Shown here piece after piece: positions 35,762 through 47,844 of a stretch of DNA of 64,000 nucleotides. Under the pieces are notes generated by a model that did not search any database, was not told the DNA's origin, and worked only from the letters and a program-made list of their open reading frames with translations. The DNA comes from Timema cristinae (lineage: Eukaryota; Arthropoda; Insecta; Phasmatodea; Timematidae). The DNA lies in the NCBI GenBank assembly GCA_039000515.1, contig JBCFYV010000100.1, positions 52,885,433 through 52,949,432 on the forward strand. The letters are read 5' to 3'. Made by a program: the position numbers and the translations under genes. Each line of letters opens with the position of its first letter. Positions within the stretch are counted from its first letter, which is position 1.

Positions 35762-36362
35762 TGTAAGTGAGGGGTCCAAGCGGTAGACTCACGAAAAAAC
35801 AATCAATCACATACACTGCTGTCGGCGGTTTATTTCTCAAAGCATTCTACTCCCATACATTGCCGTCGAACTCGTGACACCTTCTGACGAGTGCTACCTC
35901 TAACTTTCCTTGGCAGCAGTGCGATCCCAACTCTTTTAACCACTGTCCAACCCATGTATTAATCATCTTTACACTCCTGGCGCGTGTCGCAAAACGGACT
36001 AATCTTAATACACACTCGACAACTGTCTACACCAACTGTCTGTAACTCACTGCCCAGAGCTCTGCCCCAGGATACACGCTAGCTAGAATCTGCCAACTAG
36101 GTGATACCGATGACGGCATTAAGCACCAATCAACGGGCCTAGATCCACGTCGTCCAAAACCACGCGATGCCTTAACATCGCTTCTCCCAGATTCAATGCT
36201 CTCTCGTTGGAATCAGCAGTTATAGACCTTCGTGCGGGTTTCACAGGAAATACCTCACATTTCAGATACCTGACTCTACAATTACCAGCTGACCGGTGAT
36301 GATTGAATTTACAATAGATATCAAACATGTTGAGAATAAATCACTAAGTTGAGAACCTCACA
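35762..36362 (-). mobile_element. Probable LTR with adjacent primer-binding-like sequence
   Basis: Read on the minus strand the block starts TGTGAGGTTCTC and ends CCTCACTTACA, giving TG...CA termini with short inverted ends. It has an AATAAA about 75 bases before the end. Just beyond, GATGGTAGCCGGCAGTC could be a TGG-type primer-binding site. Base composition differs from the AT-rich flanks. No second LTR or gag-pol remains were found in the window, so this is a fragment. Confidence 0.45.
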
Positions 36363-36504
36363 ATTGTGTTTAATGCGGTTTCTAGAAGCAGCTCTAACCG
36401 TAACTATCAAATATAATATTTTGACTTAATGTTACCTGATAGCTCGTAGTCTTGATTGATACACATTTAACTAACAATTTCCAAACGTCTATCACAGACT
36501 AACT

Positions 36505-36655
36505 TAAAATATGAGTGAAGAATGAATCTGGGAACGGGACGACTCGTGAATTGCTCAGTGTTTGAGCATTGGCGTACTAAGTTAAAGGTCCCGGGTTCGA
36601 CTCTCATGTCGAGGTGTCATATTTCAATTTGAAGAATACGGATTTAATAAGAGAG
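36505..36655 (+). mobile_element. SINE-E / tRNA-like repeat
   Basis: Shares GGGAACGGGACGACTC upstream and GTCCCGGGTTCGACTC at the B box with the 27.4-kb copy. The anticodon stem is broken (GCCAA to GTTAA). Confidence 0.7.
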
Positions 36656-37347
36656 GTTTAACACAAATAATACCTTTTTACAAAAAATATAATTTACAAA
36701 AAAAAATCCTTTGCTAAATATTTGTAAAATCGTGTATGTAAAACTGGATTGAATTGTTTTAAACAAAAATAAAGCCTTTGTTATCATTTAAAACCTTTAT
36801 ACAATTTGCAATATTTGGAACTAGAAATAGTTGTTAGTCAATTATAATAATCAGTGGTTTGCTTTTCATGTGTACAACTATTAATAGTTTGAATGCGAAC
36901 TCCAACATGTGTAAGCAGAACTATACATAATGCGACTTGCAACAAAAGTTTTGAATTTAGCCAAATAAAATTTTAAAAAATCGTGCAATCCTAACTCTAG
37001 TGCCTTATTATTATAGACATATTAAAAATATATTATATCTTCTTGAATGAGACGTAGGTAACGAAATTGTGTAATGTAAATAGTAGGTAGAATGAAAGTT
37101 TAAGAGAGAGGATGCATGTATTTGCTCAAGAGGAGTGAGAGAGAGAGAGATATAAGAGTGAGAAGTGAAACTGGAATATTAATTAGAATATGCTTTACAT
37201 GTTTCAATGAGTCCTCAATCATACAAAGAGCTGCACAAGCTAAAGAGAAACTAGACAGGTTACGGTAATATGTACGGCGACATGAAAACAGGTCTAGGTC
37301 AACTAGGTGAAATGTTCGAATCTAGATTGTACATCTCTCTACCAGGA

Positions 37348-37936
37348 CACTTGGTTCATATGGGCCACTTGGTTCATATGGCGCACTTGGTTCATATGGC
37401 ACACTTGGTTCATATGCCATACATAGCTCCTCCAATACACTTGGTTCATATGGCACACTTGGTTCATATGCCATACGTAGCTCCTCCAATACACTTGGTT
37501 CATATGACACACGTAGCTCCTCCAATACACTTGGTTCATATGGCACACTTGGTTCATATGCCATACGTAGCTCCTCCAATACACTTGGTTCATAATGGCA
37601 CACTTGGTTCATATGCCATACGTAGCTCCTCCAATACACTTGGTTCATATGGCACACTTGGTTCATATGCCATACATAGCTCCTCCAATACACTTGGTTC
37701 ATATGGCACACTTGGTTCATATGCCATACGTAGCTCCTCCAATACACTTGGTTCATATGACACACGTAGCTCCTCCAATACACTTGGTTCATATGGCACA
37801 CGTAGCTCCTCCAATACACTTGGTTCATATGGCACACTTGGTTCATATGCCATACGTAGCTCCTCCAATACACTTGGTTCATATGCCATACGTAGCTCCT
37901 CCAATACACTTGGTTCATATGGCACACTTGGTTAAG
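37348..37936 (+). repeat. 18/36-bp tandem array, open in several frames
   Basis: Built from two 18-base modules, CACTTGGTTCATATGGCA and (TACGTAGCTCCTCCAATA-like) a second one. Because both are multiples of three, two forward frames and two reverse frames stay open for hundreds of bases. The longest spans 37,270-37,935 and reads HLVHMA / PYVAPPI repeats or, after an extra base at about 37,593, LGSYGT / AIRSSSNT repeats. A companion frame ends at 37,981 in KAEFING. Coding is possible but the openness follows from module length. No signal peptide or known domain was seen. Confidence 0.9.
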
Positions 37937-37981
37937 ATGACACCTACTCCTTCGATGAAAGCTGAATTTATCAACGGATGA

Positions 37982-39584
37982 TATAAGTTCATATAGTTCA
38001 GCGATGTTGTAAAACTATTTCAATTTCAAATATATTCTAAACCAAGCCGACTGAACCATGTGAAACCTACTTAGCAATTAAATTGTAAACTAGTGAATCG
38101 ACGTATATCGGTTGACCTGTCTGTGACCTTGAATCGGTTAGTATTTTGATGGCTCCTGTAACATTTGTTTTATTAATGCACAGAGCTAATAAGCCTGTCA
38201 AGGCTATTTGAATACCACTGATAATCTACCCGAAGCTGTTGGAAACAACTGTTTTACTATCCTAAACTTGTTAACGTTTTCAGTCAAATTTGCACGATCA
38301 ATATTGAATTCCTTTTTGTATGAGTTTGTTGACAACTCTTGTGATGTTATCAGTGGCGTAAGACGACCTCAAATTTAGAGTTTCTGGATAAAACCGTTTA
38401 GAAAAAAATATATACCTGTGGGGCATATATTTTTCTTCGAACATGAATGTTTGTTAGATTTATTTTTCGCATCTATCAGTCAAATTTGGAAGAAGTAAAA
38501 AGTGGAGACTTTATTTTCCCTATTTCATGCGTTATTGATTGTTATTTTTATGTTATCTTCTTGGATATGGTTGTCTTTTGTTGTGGAATATAATAAACTT
38601 AATTAACTGTTGTGTTTAATATTCAAATAAAAATATTCTGATCAAATCAAATGTATGACATTTTATCAAATAAATGTGTTCATTGTAATGACTAACTCAA
38701 CTTTAATGAGTTTTAAAGTGATAAAAATTTACTACTAATGTAAAGGTAGTCTGCTAATATTATATTTTCATGTATATTTTATTTTTGTTCTAATTTATAA
38801 ATATCTCTAAAACAAAGAAGTTCAAATTCTTAATGTGTTTCAAGATGTAAAAATGAATTTTTTTTTAAATCAAAATTATTTATTCTTCCTCTTGATTATA
38901 TGTTGAACGTATGTATCTTCTTCTATTGCAATTACTTCAAAATATAAATGTACATAATTTTGTTGTTACTTTTTTTAAAAAAACTCCAACCGAGAAAGTT
39001 TTGAAGAGAAAATGACGATATTGAAGAAATTTTTATTTTAAACAATGTAAAATGTTTTATATGTATAACAACTTAAAATACTGTTGTTGTTTTTTTAAGA
39101 TTTAAAGTGTGATCTAAATATATGCTCTGGAAAACACAAGCTAAGGATATATTTGCACTCTTTAGTAAATGGTGTGACAAACAGTTTGTAGAAATATTTT
39201 ATGTTCTATCATTTTTTAAAATATATTAACAAAAAAAAAGATAGTGACATAGCTTTTTACATTACTAACTTCTCTTAGTTTTAAAAAAAAATGACTTTTG
39301 TACATGAATTCCTAAGTGTGTTTAAACTAAAACAAAAAGGGTGATTAATTTCAAGTTATGTAATGTGTGTACATAAATATTATTGATAAATATCTAATAA
39401 AGAAATTCGAGTTATGATATGTTTTTATTTTTCCGTTAGTTTAAAGTATTGTGTTTTTTAGTATCTTTACTCGGCAGATAAATGTATGTTTGTGTATACG
39501 TCATGGCTACTGCAGATATTAAGTAAATACACCTCTTTTTTTTTTAATAGATAATATAAATGGTACTTTCCTTTTCTTCTAGCT
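37982..39584. other. AT-rich unique region downstream of the 18/36-bp array
   Basis: No SINEs. Several AATAAA-like words (38,590 and 39,396) would suit a 3' UTR, but this is not evidence of transcription. Confidence 0.4.
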
Positions 39585-40000
39585 TAAAATAGATTTATTT
39601 ACTAAAAACGCTTAAACTCTTAAAAAAACTTGTGAAACGGAATGATATACATTGTTGCTTGACCATCCCCCAAAAGATCATAACTGAAATAATATCACAT
39701 TGTTACAGAAACATAGAAAAAAAGAGGAAACTCTCTGTCCACAAAAAATAAGCATTACAATCAATTTCACATGTCAAAGGGCTGCATAAAAAATTAGTAT
39801 ACATATACATTCTAATAGCTCATAAATTATTGGTTTTATAAAAATATATGTTAAATAAAAGTGTCTTTAATAGTAAAACTTTACAGTGGTAGGTTATTCC
39901 TTATCTCAAATAGTTGCAGAGAGATGATCAAAATAGGAAATTTCTGCTTAGAGGGTGTTCAAGTATTACATAATCACCTTAGGGGGGAGGGGATTCAAGC
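39585..40000. repeat. Unnamed interspersed repeat P, copy 1
   Basis: Shares ordered blocks with 41.86-42.16 kb: GTGAAACGGAATGATATACA, CAATCAATTTCACA, TAGGTTATTCCTTATCTCA, GATGATCAAAATAGGAAATT. Confidence 0.75.
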
Positions 40001-40157
40001 TTTCCTTTTTTTTTTTTTTACAAGGGGGATATGGGGTCAGAACCATGCTTACGTAAGACCGGGAAAGACGGATAAATTGAGGGACTTAATAAGTATAAAC
40101 ATGTTTGATTATAATACTGTTTAATTTATTATTGCTTGCACTACAATTATAGTTCTA

Positions 40158-40221
40158 TTAAATAAATATATATATATAATAATAATATACTAATATATAT
40201 ATAATATATATTTATATATAT
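40158..40221. repeat. TA/TAA low-complexity tract
   Basis: Mixed TA and TAA units immediately before repeat Q copy 2. Confidence 0.85.
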
Positions 40222-40225
40222 CACC

Positions 40226-40396
40226 CTTCTTTCAGAAAGTTACGAAAAGTCCAAATAAACAGTAATTCTGGGGGAAGTATTATTAAACTCGTTTGATGAC
40301 ACTTTTTATTGATAATATAATTAATAAAATAACAATGTAAGCATTAGTTGTTACTTCTAACCAATGTTTACAATGAATCAAATCGTCTGCTAGCTG
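40226..40396. repeat. Unnamed interspersed repeat Q, copy 2
   Basis: AAGTTACGAAAAGTCC, GGGAAGTATTATTAAACTCG, CTTTTTATTGATAAT and a closing TCTGCTAG, as in copy 1. Confidence 0.7.
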
Positions 40397-40516
40397 TCAG
40401 TTACAGTTACCAGTTATCACCACGCCAATGGAGAGCGGATTTTACCTCAAATTAAAATTTTTAAAAAAAATGTCAAAATAAATAAAGTTTTTCTGCAGAA
40501 GCTACATTTAATTTTA

Positions 40517-40822
40517 GAGTGACCTGGTGGTCTAGGGGTAAAGTGTCGGACTTCTGTGTTGAGGGTCCGGGGTTCAATCCTCGGTCCCGGCACAGATTCT
40601 ACCTGATTGCCAAACCCTTCCTTCTCCTCTGACAAGAAGTGTATTAATCACAACTTGTGAATGTGGGGAATGCCAGGCCTCCACCGTGGTTCGGATCACA
40701 CGTTAAACTGTAGGTCCTTCATTTCATCTCACAATCACCCTACCATCACATTAGCGTAAGTGCGTATAACCCGAACGGGTAGTAAGACGTGGTGATTAAT
40801 AATAATATAATAATAATAATAA
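40517..40822 (+). mobile_element. SINE-A, full length, nested in a palindromic MITE
   Basis: Complete head, body and TAA tail. The 11-base duplication ATTTAATTTTA (40,506-40,516 and 40,823-40,833) consists of MITE arm sequence, so the SINE landed in the left arm of the MITE at 40,455-41,280. Confidence 0.93.
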
Positions 40823-40914
40823 ATTTAATTTTATCTCAACAGTTTTTAAATATCTGTCACTAGGCATTACAGCAGTTGACCGGGACTTGTGTTCATTTAA
40901 AAAGTTTCAAATTA

Positions 40915-41159
40915 TTATTATTATTATTATTAGCACCGCGTCTTACTCGACGTTCGGGTTATACGCACTTACACTAATGTGTAATGGTAGGGTGATTGTG
41001 AGATGAAATGGAGGTCCTACAGTTTAACGTGGGATCCGAACCACGGTAGAGGCCTGGCATTCCACACATTCACAAGATGTGATTAATACACGTCTTGTCA
41101 GAGGTGAAGGAAGGGTTTGGCAATCAGGTAGATCTGTGCCGGGACCGAGGATTGAACCG
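40915..41159 (-). mobile_element. SINE-A, truncated, second insertion in the same MITE
   Basis: Reverse copy with an ATT tail, truncated at the B box (GATTGAACC). A short GTTTCA match flanks both sides and may be a weak duplication. Confidence 0.85.
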
Positions 41160-41434
41160 TTTCACCAAATGAAATGTTATATTGTGTAAGAAATTAAACT
41201 AGCATTATTTTTAAATTTTAACCCTTAAAGGGTTTTTTTTCTATTAAAATAAAAGTGTGAATAAATTGATCTTAACTCACTTTACTTTGCACGTGCTCCA
41301 AAATACACCTGAAAATAAGTAAATCTTTTTAAAATCTAAGCCCGATATGTGATTTAAACAAGGACTTCTCAACTAAACACCAAGCAGTCCGTACCACTAA
41401 GTCACCGCATGGCCCACAGTTGACGTACAAGGTT

Positions 41435-41437
<3 letters not shown>

Positions 41438-41469
<32 letters not shown>
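41438..41469. repeat. (CA)n microsatellite
   Basis: Sixteen CA units. Confidence 0.95.
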
Positions 41470-41471
<2 letters not shown>

Positions 41472-41854
41472 CACGTCTCATCCAATTTAGGGGGGAGGGA
41501 ATATAAAAAAAAGGCGCAGGAAAGAGGTTTTTTTTTGTGATCACCTTACTGTTCGATAGTTTGCCTCGTCAAAATGACCTCCGGGCAAGGGAAGCTATGT
41601 GCCCTTGTAATGGCCTCACTTCCGGTACGCACGTTTTACGATTTCCATCAAAACACCACACTACCCTTCACTCATCGCCCCAGTTAAGACGTAAAAAAAG
41701 GGTAGGGGGGAGGATGGAGGTGCTTTGGAGGTACATTAATGTCGTAACATTTGAGTTGCAAAGATTCGAGTTATTTAAATTAAATTGTGAATCTTTAATC
41801 GTATATTTATAATAAAAGGTACGGTGCACCACACCAGGTTCTCTGTTTCTTTTA

Positions 41855-42165
41855 ACTTAATAAAAAGATATATTTATTAGAATCTCGTAATATTTGTGAA
41901 ACGAAATTATATACATTGTTGCAGAAACATTTCGCCAAAGAGCATAGCCATCAATTTCACACTTCTAATACCGCCATTAAGAATATGTATATTTACTTAT
42001 ATTTAAAAATATATATTTCAAGTAAAATATTCGTATTTCGAATAGTATTACAACTTCACAATCATAGGTTATTTCGTATCTCATAGAGATATGATCAAAA
42101 TTGGATATTTCCACTAGTGTAACTTATCCTCAAAATCATCTTAATGGTAAAATGAGACGCGCCAT
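41855..42165. repeat. Unnamed interspersed repeat P, copy 2
   Basis: GTGAAACGAAATTATATACA, CATCAATTTCACAC, TAGGTTATTTCGTATCTCA, GATATGATCAAAATTGG. Same orientation as copy 1, 2.2 kb away. Confidence 0.75.
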
Positions 42166-42734
42166 ATTTATTTTTATAATGTTAAACAATGCAAGAATAC
42201 CAATTTAATAAAAATTGTTTGAGTGGATTTCTAGCAAATGGATTGTTTCTCTTTTTTCCCTTCAGTAAACTACTCTTTAACTTATGGTCGGTTATATATC
42301 TTATTCCAAAACTCCTCCGGGGAACCTTATGTAAACATTTCAGCTTGATAGGCAGAGATACAGACAGACATACAGACGAACAGACAGATAAACGGCAACA
42401 CGAAAACCACTTTTCCTGTTCCAGGGGTCATGAAACGTCGACATTTATCAAATTCTCTAGTTAGAATTTTCCTGACGATCACAATACTTCTCTGTCCGAA
42501 AGGTTTATCAAATGTAGGCAACATAGACACGATATTATAACTAATTAGTCGTACCCAGGGGGTAAATCGACTAAGTCGACTTTAATATTTGTTCATGTCA
42601 CAGTAGTTGTAATAAAGCCCAACTTTTCCAAACAGCCCAGAACACCAATATTGTAATGTAAATTACTGATGCGCGAAAGAAAAAATACCTACTCGAGATA
42701 CTGAAAGTTCCAATATAGTTACAAAAACAAATTC

Positions 42735-43045
42735 ATTCTAGCTACCGAAAATCCCGCTCGAGCTAGCAAAAATCGCGTTTGAGCTACCGGAAATCCTACT
42801 CTAGCAACCGAAAATCCCGCTCAACTAGCAAAAATCTTGTTCGAGCTACCGAAAATCCCACTCTAGCTACCGAAAATCCCACTCTAGCTAGCAAAAATCG
42901 CGTTCGAGCTAGAAAAATCGCATTCGAGCTACCTAAAATTCGACTCTCGCTACCGAAAATCACGCTCGAGCTAGCAAAACTCTCATTCGAGCTAGCAAAA
43001 ATCATGTTCGAGCTACAAAAAATCCCACTAAATCTACCGAAAATG
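42735..43045. repeat. Degenerate 21-bp minisatellite
   Basis: GAGCTACCGAAAATCCCGCTC alternates with versions having GCTAGCAAAAATC. Unit length drifts from 18 to 22. Confidence 0.88.
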
Positions 43046-43427
43046 CCCCCATGAGTTTAGCTCGCAACTGACTGTACCATGCGACCACCAACCGGGGATT
43101 ATAAATTACGGTTCTTCCACTAGCCGATGATTTCTTCTCTAACGTCTGTTTAGTATTATCCAGGGTTGGTGTGGTCACTCAGCCCAATGACCGGCCCCTC
43201 GTTGAATCGAATTTCTCTCCTCTGCCTTGACGCATAGAAACCCTGCAGTCCTAAAATGACATTACACCCGCTTTCACCCCTTTCCCCAGCTATATTTCCC
43301 TCCTTTCCCTATACTTCCTTCATTCCTTTTGTTAGGGAATAAAAAACAAAACTCGCCTATAACTTGCTAACCCTTGACAGGCACTAGGGGATCGAATTAC
43401 ATCACATTTTTAAAACATGATGGTTAC

Positions 43428-43455
43428 TCTTTTCTTTCTTTCTTTCTTTCTTTCT
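43428..43455. repeat. (CTTT)n microsatellite
   Basis: Six to seven tetranucleotide units. Confidence 0.9.
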
Positions 43456-43858
43456 GTCAGGAAAGGAAATGACTTGTTTTACTTTCGTCGTAATAATGAA
43501 ATAAACTTCATCACCAGCATTGGAATTGAAATTTGGAGCTCGTAAAAATGAGATAGCATTCTCGAAAATAAAAATAATAAAACACAAACAAAAGACAAAA
43601 CAAAATACTATAAGAAAAAAAAGTTGATGCAACAAAGAGGGGTCACACGGCTAAAATCCAATTTTTATGAGAAGGAACTTTTAGAAAATACAAACGAATA
43701 TTTTTGTGGTCAACTTTGATAGCATTTTACTCTAAGTAGAAGAATTTTATTAATTTATTATTGATCCCCAACTCTTGCTATAGAAAATGTAGTTTCCTAT
43801 TGAATCTCTTCTCTAACTAGAGGAATTGTAATTTCCTGCTTACACTAATTTATTTCAT

Positions 43859-44170
43859 CTGCAATTATAAATTACTGCCGACACTCAAATCTAGCAACTG
43901 AAATTATAAATTACTGCCGACACTCAAATATAGCAACTGAAATTATAAATTACTGCTGACACTCAAATCTAGCAGCTGCAATTATAATTTACTTCTGACA
44001 CTCAAATCTAGCAACTGCAATTATAATTTACTTCTGACACTCAAATCTAACAGCTGCAATTATAATTTACTTCTGACACTCAAATCTAGCAACTGCAATT
44101 ATAATTTACCGATGACACTCAAATCTAGCTCCTGCAATTATAATTTACCGCTGACACTCAACTACAGTTA
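43859..44170. repeat. 39-bp minisatellite, about 8 units
   Basis: Each unit has CTGCAATTATAATTTACTTC and TGACACTCAAATCTAGCAA. Degenerate units appear to continue on both sides. AATTATAATT makes each unit partly palindromic. Confidence 0.92.
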
Positions 44171-44894
44171 CATCAATTGTAATTGACTTTTAAACACTTA
44201 GCTCTTACTACAGGAATTGTAATTTTTTAATCAAACACATCAACTATAAAAACTGTAATTTACAAACAGGCTTTAATTTTTGCTAGAAGGATTGTAGATT
44301 CATACCAACCCCTTTTAACACTAGCGCCAAATTGAAGAAACGTCAGAAATTTGCAAACCAAAATCTGAGTAATGCGGGAAGATATTTTTTAGTATGCAAG
44401 TCAAGCTTCATTTCGGTTTAATCCGAAAATAACGTTTTTGTGTTACTCGTCCAACCGTCGGCAGTGTTAAAACCAGCCAGCAGAACGGGGATAGGGCGGT
44501 ACGAACGAGAGATTTAGTACTAATCTGTGAGAGTTGGCCGCCCTGACCGTGTCCCTATGACAGGGCTTGATACCTCGACGAATGGAGGAGGGAAAGGTGT
44601 TGGGGGCCTAAGTCCACTTGATCCACCCTTGCTGTCCCAACCACGCGCGCAATTAGCCGAGATTGGGAAAAGGGGAGGGGGTATAATGCCCCCCAATCCT
44701 TTATCTTCTTTCCATCGCCACCACTAAGTTGTTCTTCATCCCCCCCAGAGTACGCCAGGGGAATTGTCGGGCAGAACGTTACCCCTGTGACGCGTTTGTC
44801 ACTTGACTAATAACATCCTCCGTTAACAGTTTTAGTTTATATGATATTACATAACTAAACGTATTATAACTATACAATGTATTAATAATAGTAA

Positions 44895-45092
44895 TCTCTG
44901 ACAAGACGTGTATTAATCACAACTTGTGAATGTGTGGAATGCCAGACCTCCACCGTGGTTCGGATTCCACGTTAAACTGTAGGTCCTCCATTTCATCTCA
45001 CAATCACCCTACCATTCACACATTAGCGTAAGTGCGTATAACCCGAACGGGTAGTAAGACGCGGTGCTAAATAATAATAATAATAATAATAA
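44895..45092 (+). mobile_element. SINE-A, 5'-truncated
   Basis: Starts inside the body at CTCTGACAAGACG and lacks the tRNA-like head. The tail ends in a TAA run. Confidence 0.85.
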
Positions 45093-45096
45093 ATAA

Positions 45097-45836
45097 TATG
45101 TTAGTTTTCAAGGGGAAGTCTTGATTGACTTCAGTACTTCTTTTGTACTAAGTGGCGCACCCTTATCTTAACTTAGAGTAACTTAGAGTAACTAAGCGGT
45201 TGTTATATATTTCTTGGGTTTCAGAGGGTATTAAAGATAATATATGCTCGCTTTAGTTACGAAGATTATTTTACATTTATTTGTCTTTGGTGAGGTTTTC
45301 ATGCTATATGTATGGATGTAACGGCAGTTCGCTAAACTTATTCTATCCATTTTATACAAAGTTGTAAAATTAGATTATGCGTTGTTACTCATGATTAGGA
45401 TTCAACGGCTATTGTTGGGGTCTATTTGTAAGATATTTAACCACTATATTATATATATTTTTAGGTATCTAAGTTAATTTTTATGGGTTCTGCATGTTAT
45501 ATATTTTGTTTAACGTCATTGGTATTCATAACTTATGCCAGCCATCTTGGTTTTTGAAGTTATATCGCCTTTCGGCGGTTTAGTTTAAATTTAGATGTCA
45601 GACTTTTCACTCCAATAATTTCCCCTGTTAGGGCAGTAAATATTATGTATATTTGTGATGGTTAAGTTCAAGTTTTTGCCAGTCTAATCGTAGGCTCTCT
45701 ATGCCTTTCTTTTTAACTATACTATGTATCTACACTACCTTTGTAATTAACCAAATTTAAATAAAACTATGTTTTCTCTTGTGATCTCATGGTTGTTCTT
45801 TACACACGCTTCCGTCCTTGTTGTGGGCGTCACATA
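45097..45836 (+). mobile_element. Possible solo LTR or 3'-end of a retroelement
   Basis: TGTTAGTTTTCAAGG at the start; an AATAAA near 45,763 followed by a T/G-rich stretch; and an abrupt GGGCGTCACA end. No duplication flanks it. It could equally be unique AT-rich DNA. Confidence 0.25.
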
Positions 45837-45865
45837 TTGTATTATATATTAGTGCGCGAACCGGT

Positions 45866-46045
45866 TTCGGTGACACCCTGGTCTAAGGCGTCACTTTCGC
45901 CATGGACTATACTACCGAAGACTGGGAGATTGGAGTTCAATCCCGATCGTGTGTACTGAACTAGGTTTTCTTAAAAGGTTTCCCACTCTTATCATGCAAA
46001 TGTAGGTACACTTCATGTTACATAGGCGCGTAGCCCGTACAGACA
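45866..46045 (+). mobile_element. SINE-C, internally deleted
   Basis: Good head (GGTCTAAGGCGTCACTTTCG). The middle is shortened, and it ends at GCGTAGCCCGTACAG. Confidence 0.75.
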
Positions 46046-46193
46046 CAAAGAATTGGATACTTTGAACGCGCTGATCTAAATCACGTCAGTACCTGTGAGA
46101 GTTGGGTAGACCAAAAGGAACAGAGGCAGTAACTTTTTAGACATTTACATTTCTATTTGAATTTTTCACTTCCCTATGGTCATTACAATAGCT

Positions 46194-46575
46194 AACCGGC
46201 CCCATGGTGTAGTGGTCAGTGCACCTTGCTACGAGCTTTGGGGTCCGGGTTCGATTCCCTGATGGTACCTTAGATATTTTCCCTCAAAGGGTAACTACCC
46301 CAACGGTCACCAGGGTTTGAATAATTAGGCATAATTTATAGTTAAGTATTTCCACCGATTCCACACCCTCACACTATATCACCCTCGTACTCACTACCCC
46401 CCTCACACCTCAATCATTTATCAGGACATGGAAAGAGCCTACGTAGAAAGGATGTACTACTATCAGTACATTCGGGCGTGCCCTGGACAACGGTACATTA
46501 GTACCGGCTAATATTTCCGCAAATTGGGCAACGAGTGATGTAGATTAGACGCGCAATATTATTATAATCGCTTAG
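46194..46575 (+). mobile_element. SINE-D
   Basis: Reference copy: head CCCCATGGTGTAGTGGTCAG, B box GGGTTCGATTCCC, body CACCAGGGTTTG and ACATGGAAAGAGC, end GACGCGCAATATTATTA. Confidence 0.88.
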
Positions 46576-46734
46576 ATAAAAGTAAATTAAAGCTATTACC
46601 TCAACACGAAACGAGCCGAGATGGGGTCTAGACCCCCTAGGCTGTAAACAAGCTTTAAACTAAAGTGCGCAGTGTCTGAAAAGGTTTTTTTTTTTTAAAT
46701 ATCTTCCCAGGGTTGTGTAAGGTTGAAAGGTTGC

Positions 46735-47010
46735 ATGGAGTTCTGAAGGTAAAGTGGTCGGGGATTATTTGTGTCCCCCGTAAGGGGAATACGTGACCCA
46801 ATGAGGGGGGGGGGGGGGGGCGCTGCTACCACCTTAACAAAGTATTCTTACATTCAAGTCACATCCCGCGTCTATCTCAATGCAGGTGCACCCCGTTTAG
46901 ATGGCGTACTCGCTTCCGAATATATCGCGTCACGCGTGGAGTGGCTTGCTACCGGGAATCGAAGATATGGAGTGTACAGAACCTTCAGGGACGTGAGAGG
47001 GTAGCAAAAC
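46735..47010. other. GC-rich block of unknown nature
   Basis: Includes a G run (46,804-46,819) and CpG-rich sequence such as ATCGCGTCACGCGTGGAG. An open frame of 77 codons crosses it but shows no recognisable domain. Confidence 0.3.
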
Positions 47011-47204
47011 TTACCCCTTGTATCTCTGCAATATCCCCTTTCACAGGGTTTGACACAGGTACACCCACAGAAAAAAGGTTTAACGTGTAGAACGAGCTTG
47101 GCTGTGAAACGGATTAAATCTTTGGTGTTTTATCAAGAAATAATATTGGCGGCGATCAAATGGGTGAAACTATAGTCCATTGTTCCCAGGAAGAGCCTTT
47201 ATCG

Positions 47205-47335
47205 GCTAGCTAGAAGAGTTACTAGATCTACTTTCACTTATTCATACGTCAAGTCACTTGATCTGCAGCTGTCACTTTTGATAGATATTATCAATACTTG
47301 TAAAATAACAATAATATAATATTCCTAAAATTGAA
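47205..47335 (+). repeat. Unnamed interspersed repeat R, copy 3
   Basis: GTTACTAGATCTACTTTCAC, TTCATACGTCAAGTC, CTGTCACTTTTGATAGATAT. Confidence 0.75.
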
Positions 47336-47387
47336 AAATAACACCTCAACACGGGACTCGAACCCGTGGATTATTACGCCAATGATC

Positions 47388-47490
47388 TTAACATCGAGCT
47401 TAGAGCATTAACATTGACGCACTAAGTCAAATATCCTGGGTTCGATGTTCAGGTTTAATTTTTAAATCTAAATAATACTGTATGATATTT
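47388..47490 (+). mobile_element. SINE-E fragment
   Basis: TAGAGCATTAACATTGACGC and CCTGGGTTCGATG. The rest is diverged. Confidence 0.5.
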
Positions 47491-47689
47491 AGATGCGGTT
47501 AAAATGTAAATGTATAGTAAATATTTTCAAGGTTGGCTCCAACAAAACTTTATATTTCCTTCTATTAAAAGTGTGTGTGTGTGAGCGTGCGTGCGCAAGC
47601 AGCGATCTAATCACCCATACATGTTATTCGAATTTTTATATTAACGGTTTGAGATACATACAAGGTAGAATTTAAAATAAATGTTCTCG

Positions 47690-47842
47690 CACTTGCATAG
47701 ATGAATAACAAACAACTATTAGGGGGGAGGGGGTAACCTACCCTCAGTACAAGTGAACTTTATTCGAGCTCCAAACTCCTAATCATCGGCATTCCAGTCT
47801 ATTGCGAGAGTGACACCTTGAGCTGTTCGACCACCGAAGCGT
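47690..47842 (-). mobile_element. SINE-C fragment
   Basis: Head half on the minus strand (GAGAGTGACACCTTGAGC, CCACCGAAGCG). It abuts the Helitron relic. Confidence 0.7.
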
Positions 47843-47844
47843 TA

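Larger units (their letters stand above)
40455..41280. mobile_element. MITE-1 interrupted by two SINE-A
   Basis: MITE pieces at 40,475-40,516, 40,823-40,914 and 41,160-41,280 read in order once the SINEs are removed. The left arm is AAAATAAATAAAG, the core is ATCTGTCACTAGGCATTAC, and the right arm is ATTAAACTAGCATTA. Confidence 0.82.

Noticed and set aside
42360..42392. Transposon end suggested by the CAGACAGACATACAGACGAA repeats
   Set aside because: Short GACA-type repeats occur in several insect elements, but no boundary or second copy is visible here.
42779..43054. Lys/Glu/Leu-rich 91-codon frame
   Set aside because: It follows from a 21-bp minisatellite whose unit is a multiple of three.
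43859..44170. CRISPR-like array of 39-bp repeats
   Set aside because: Units are directly adjacent with no unique spacers, in eukaryotic DNA.
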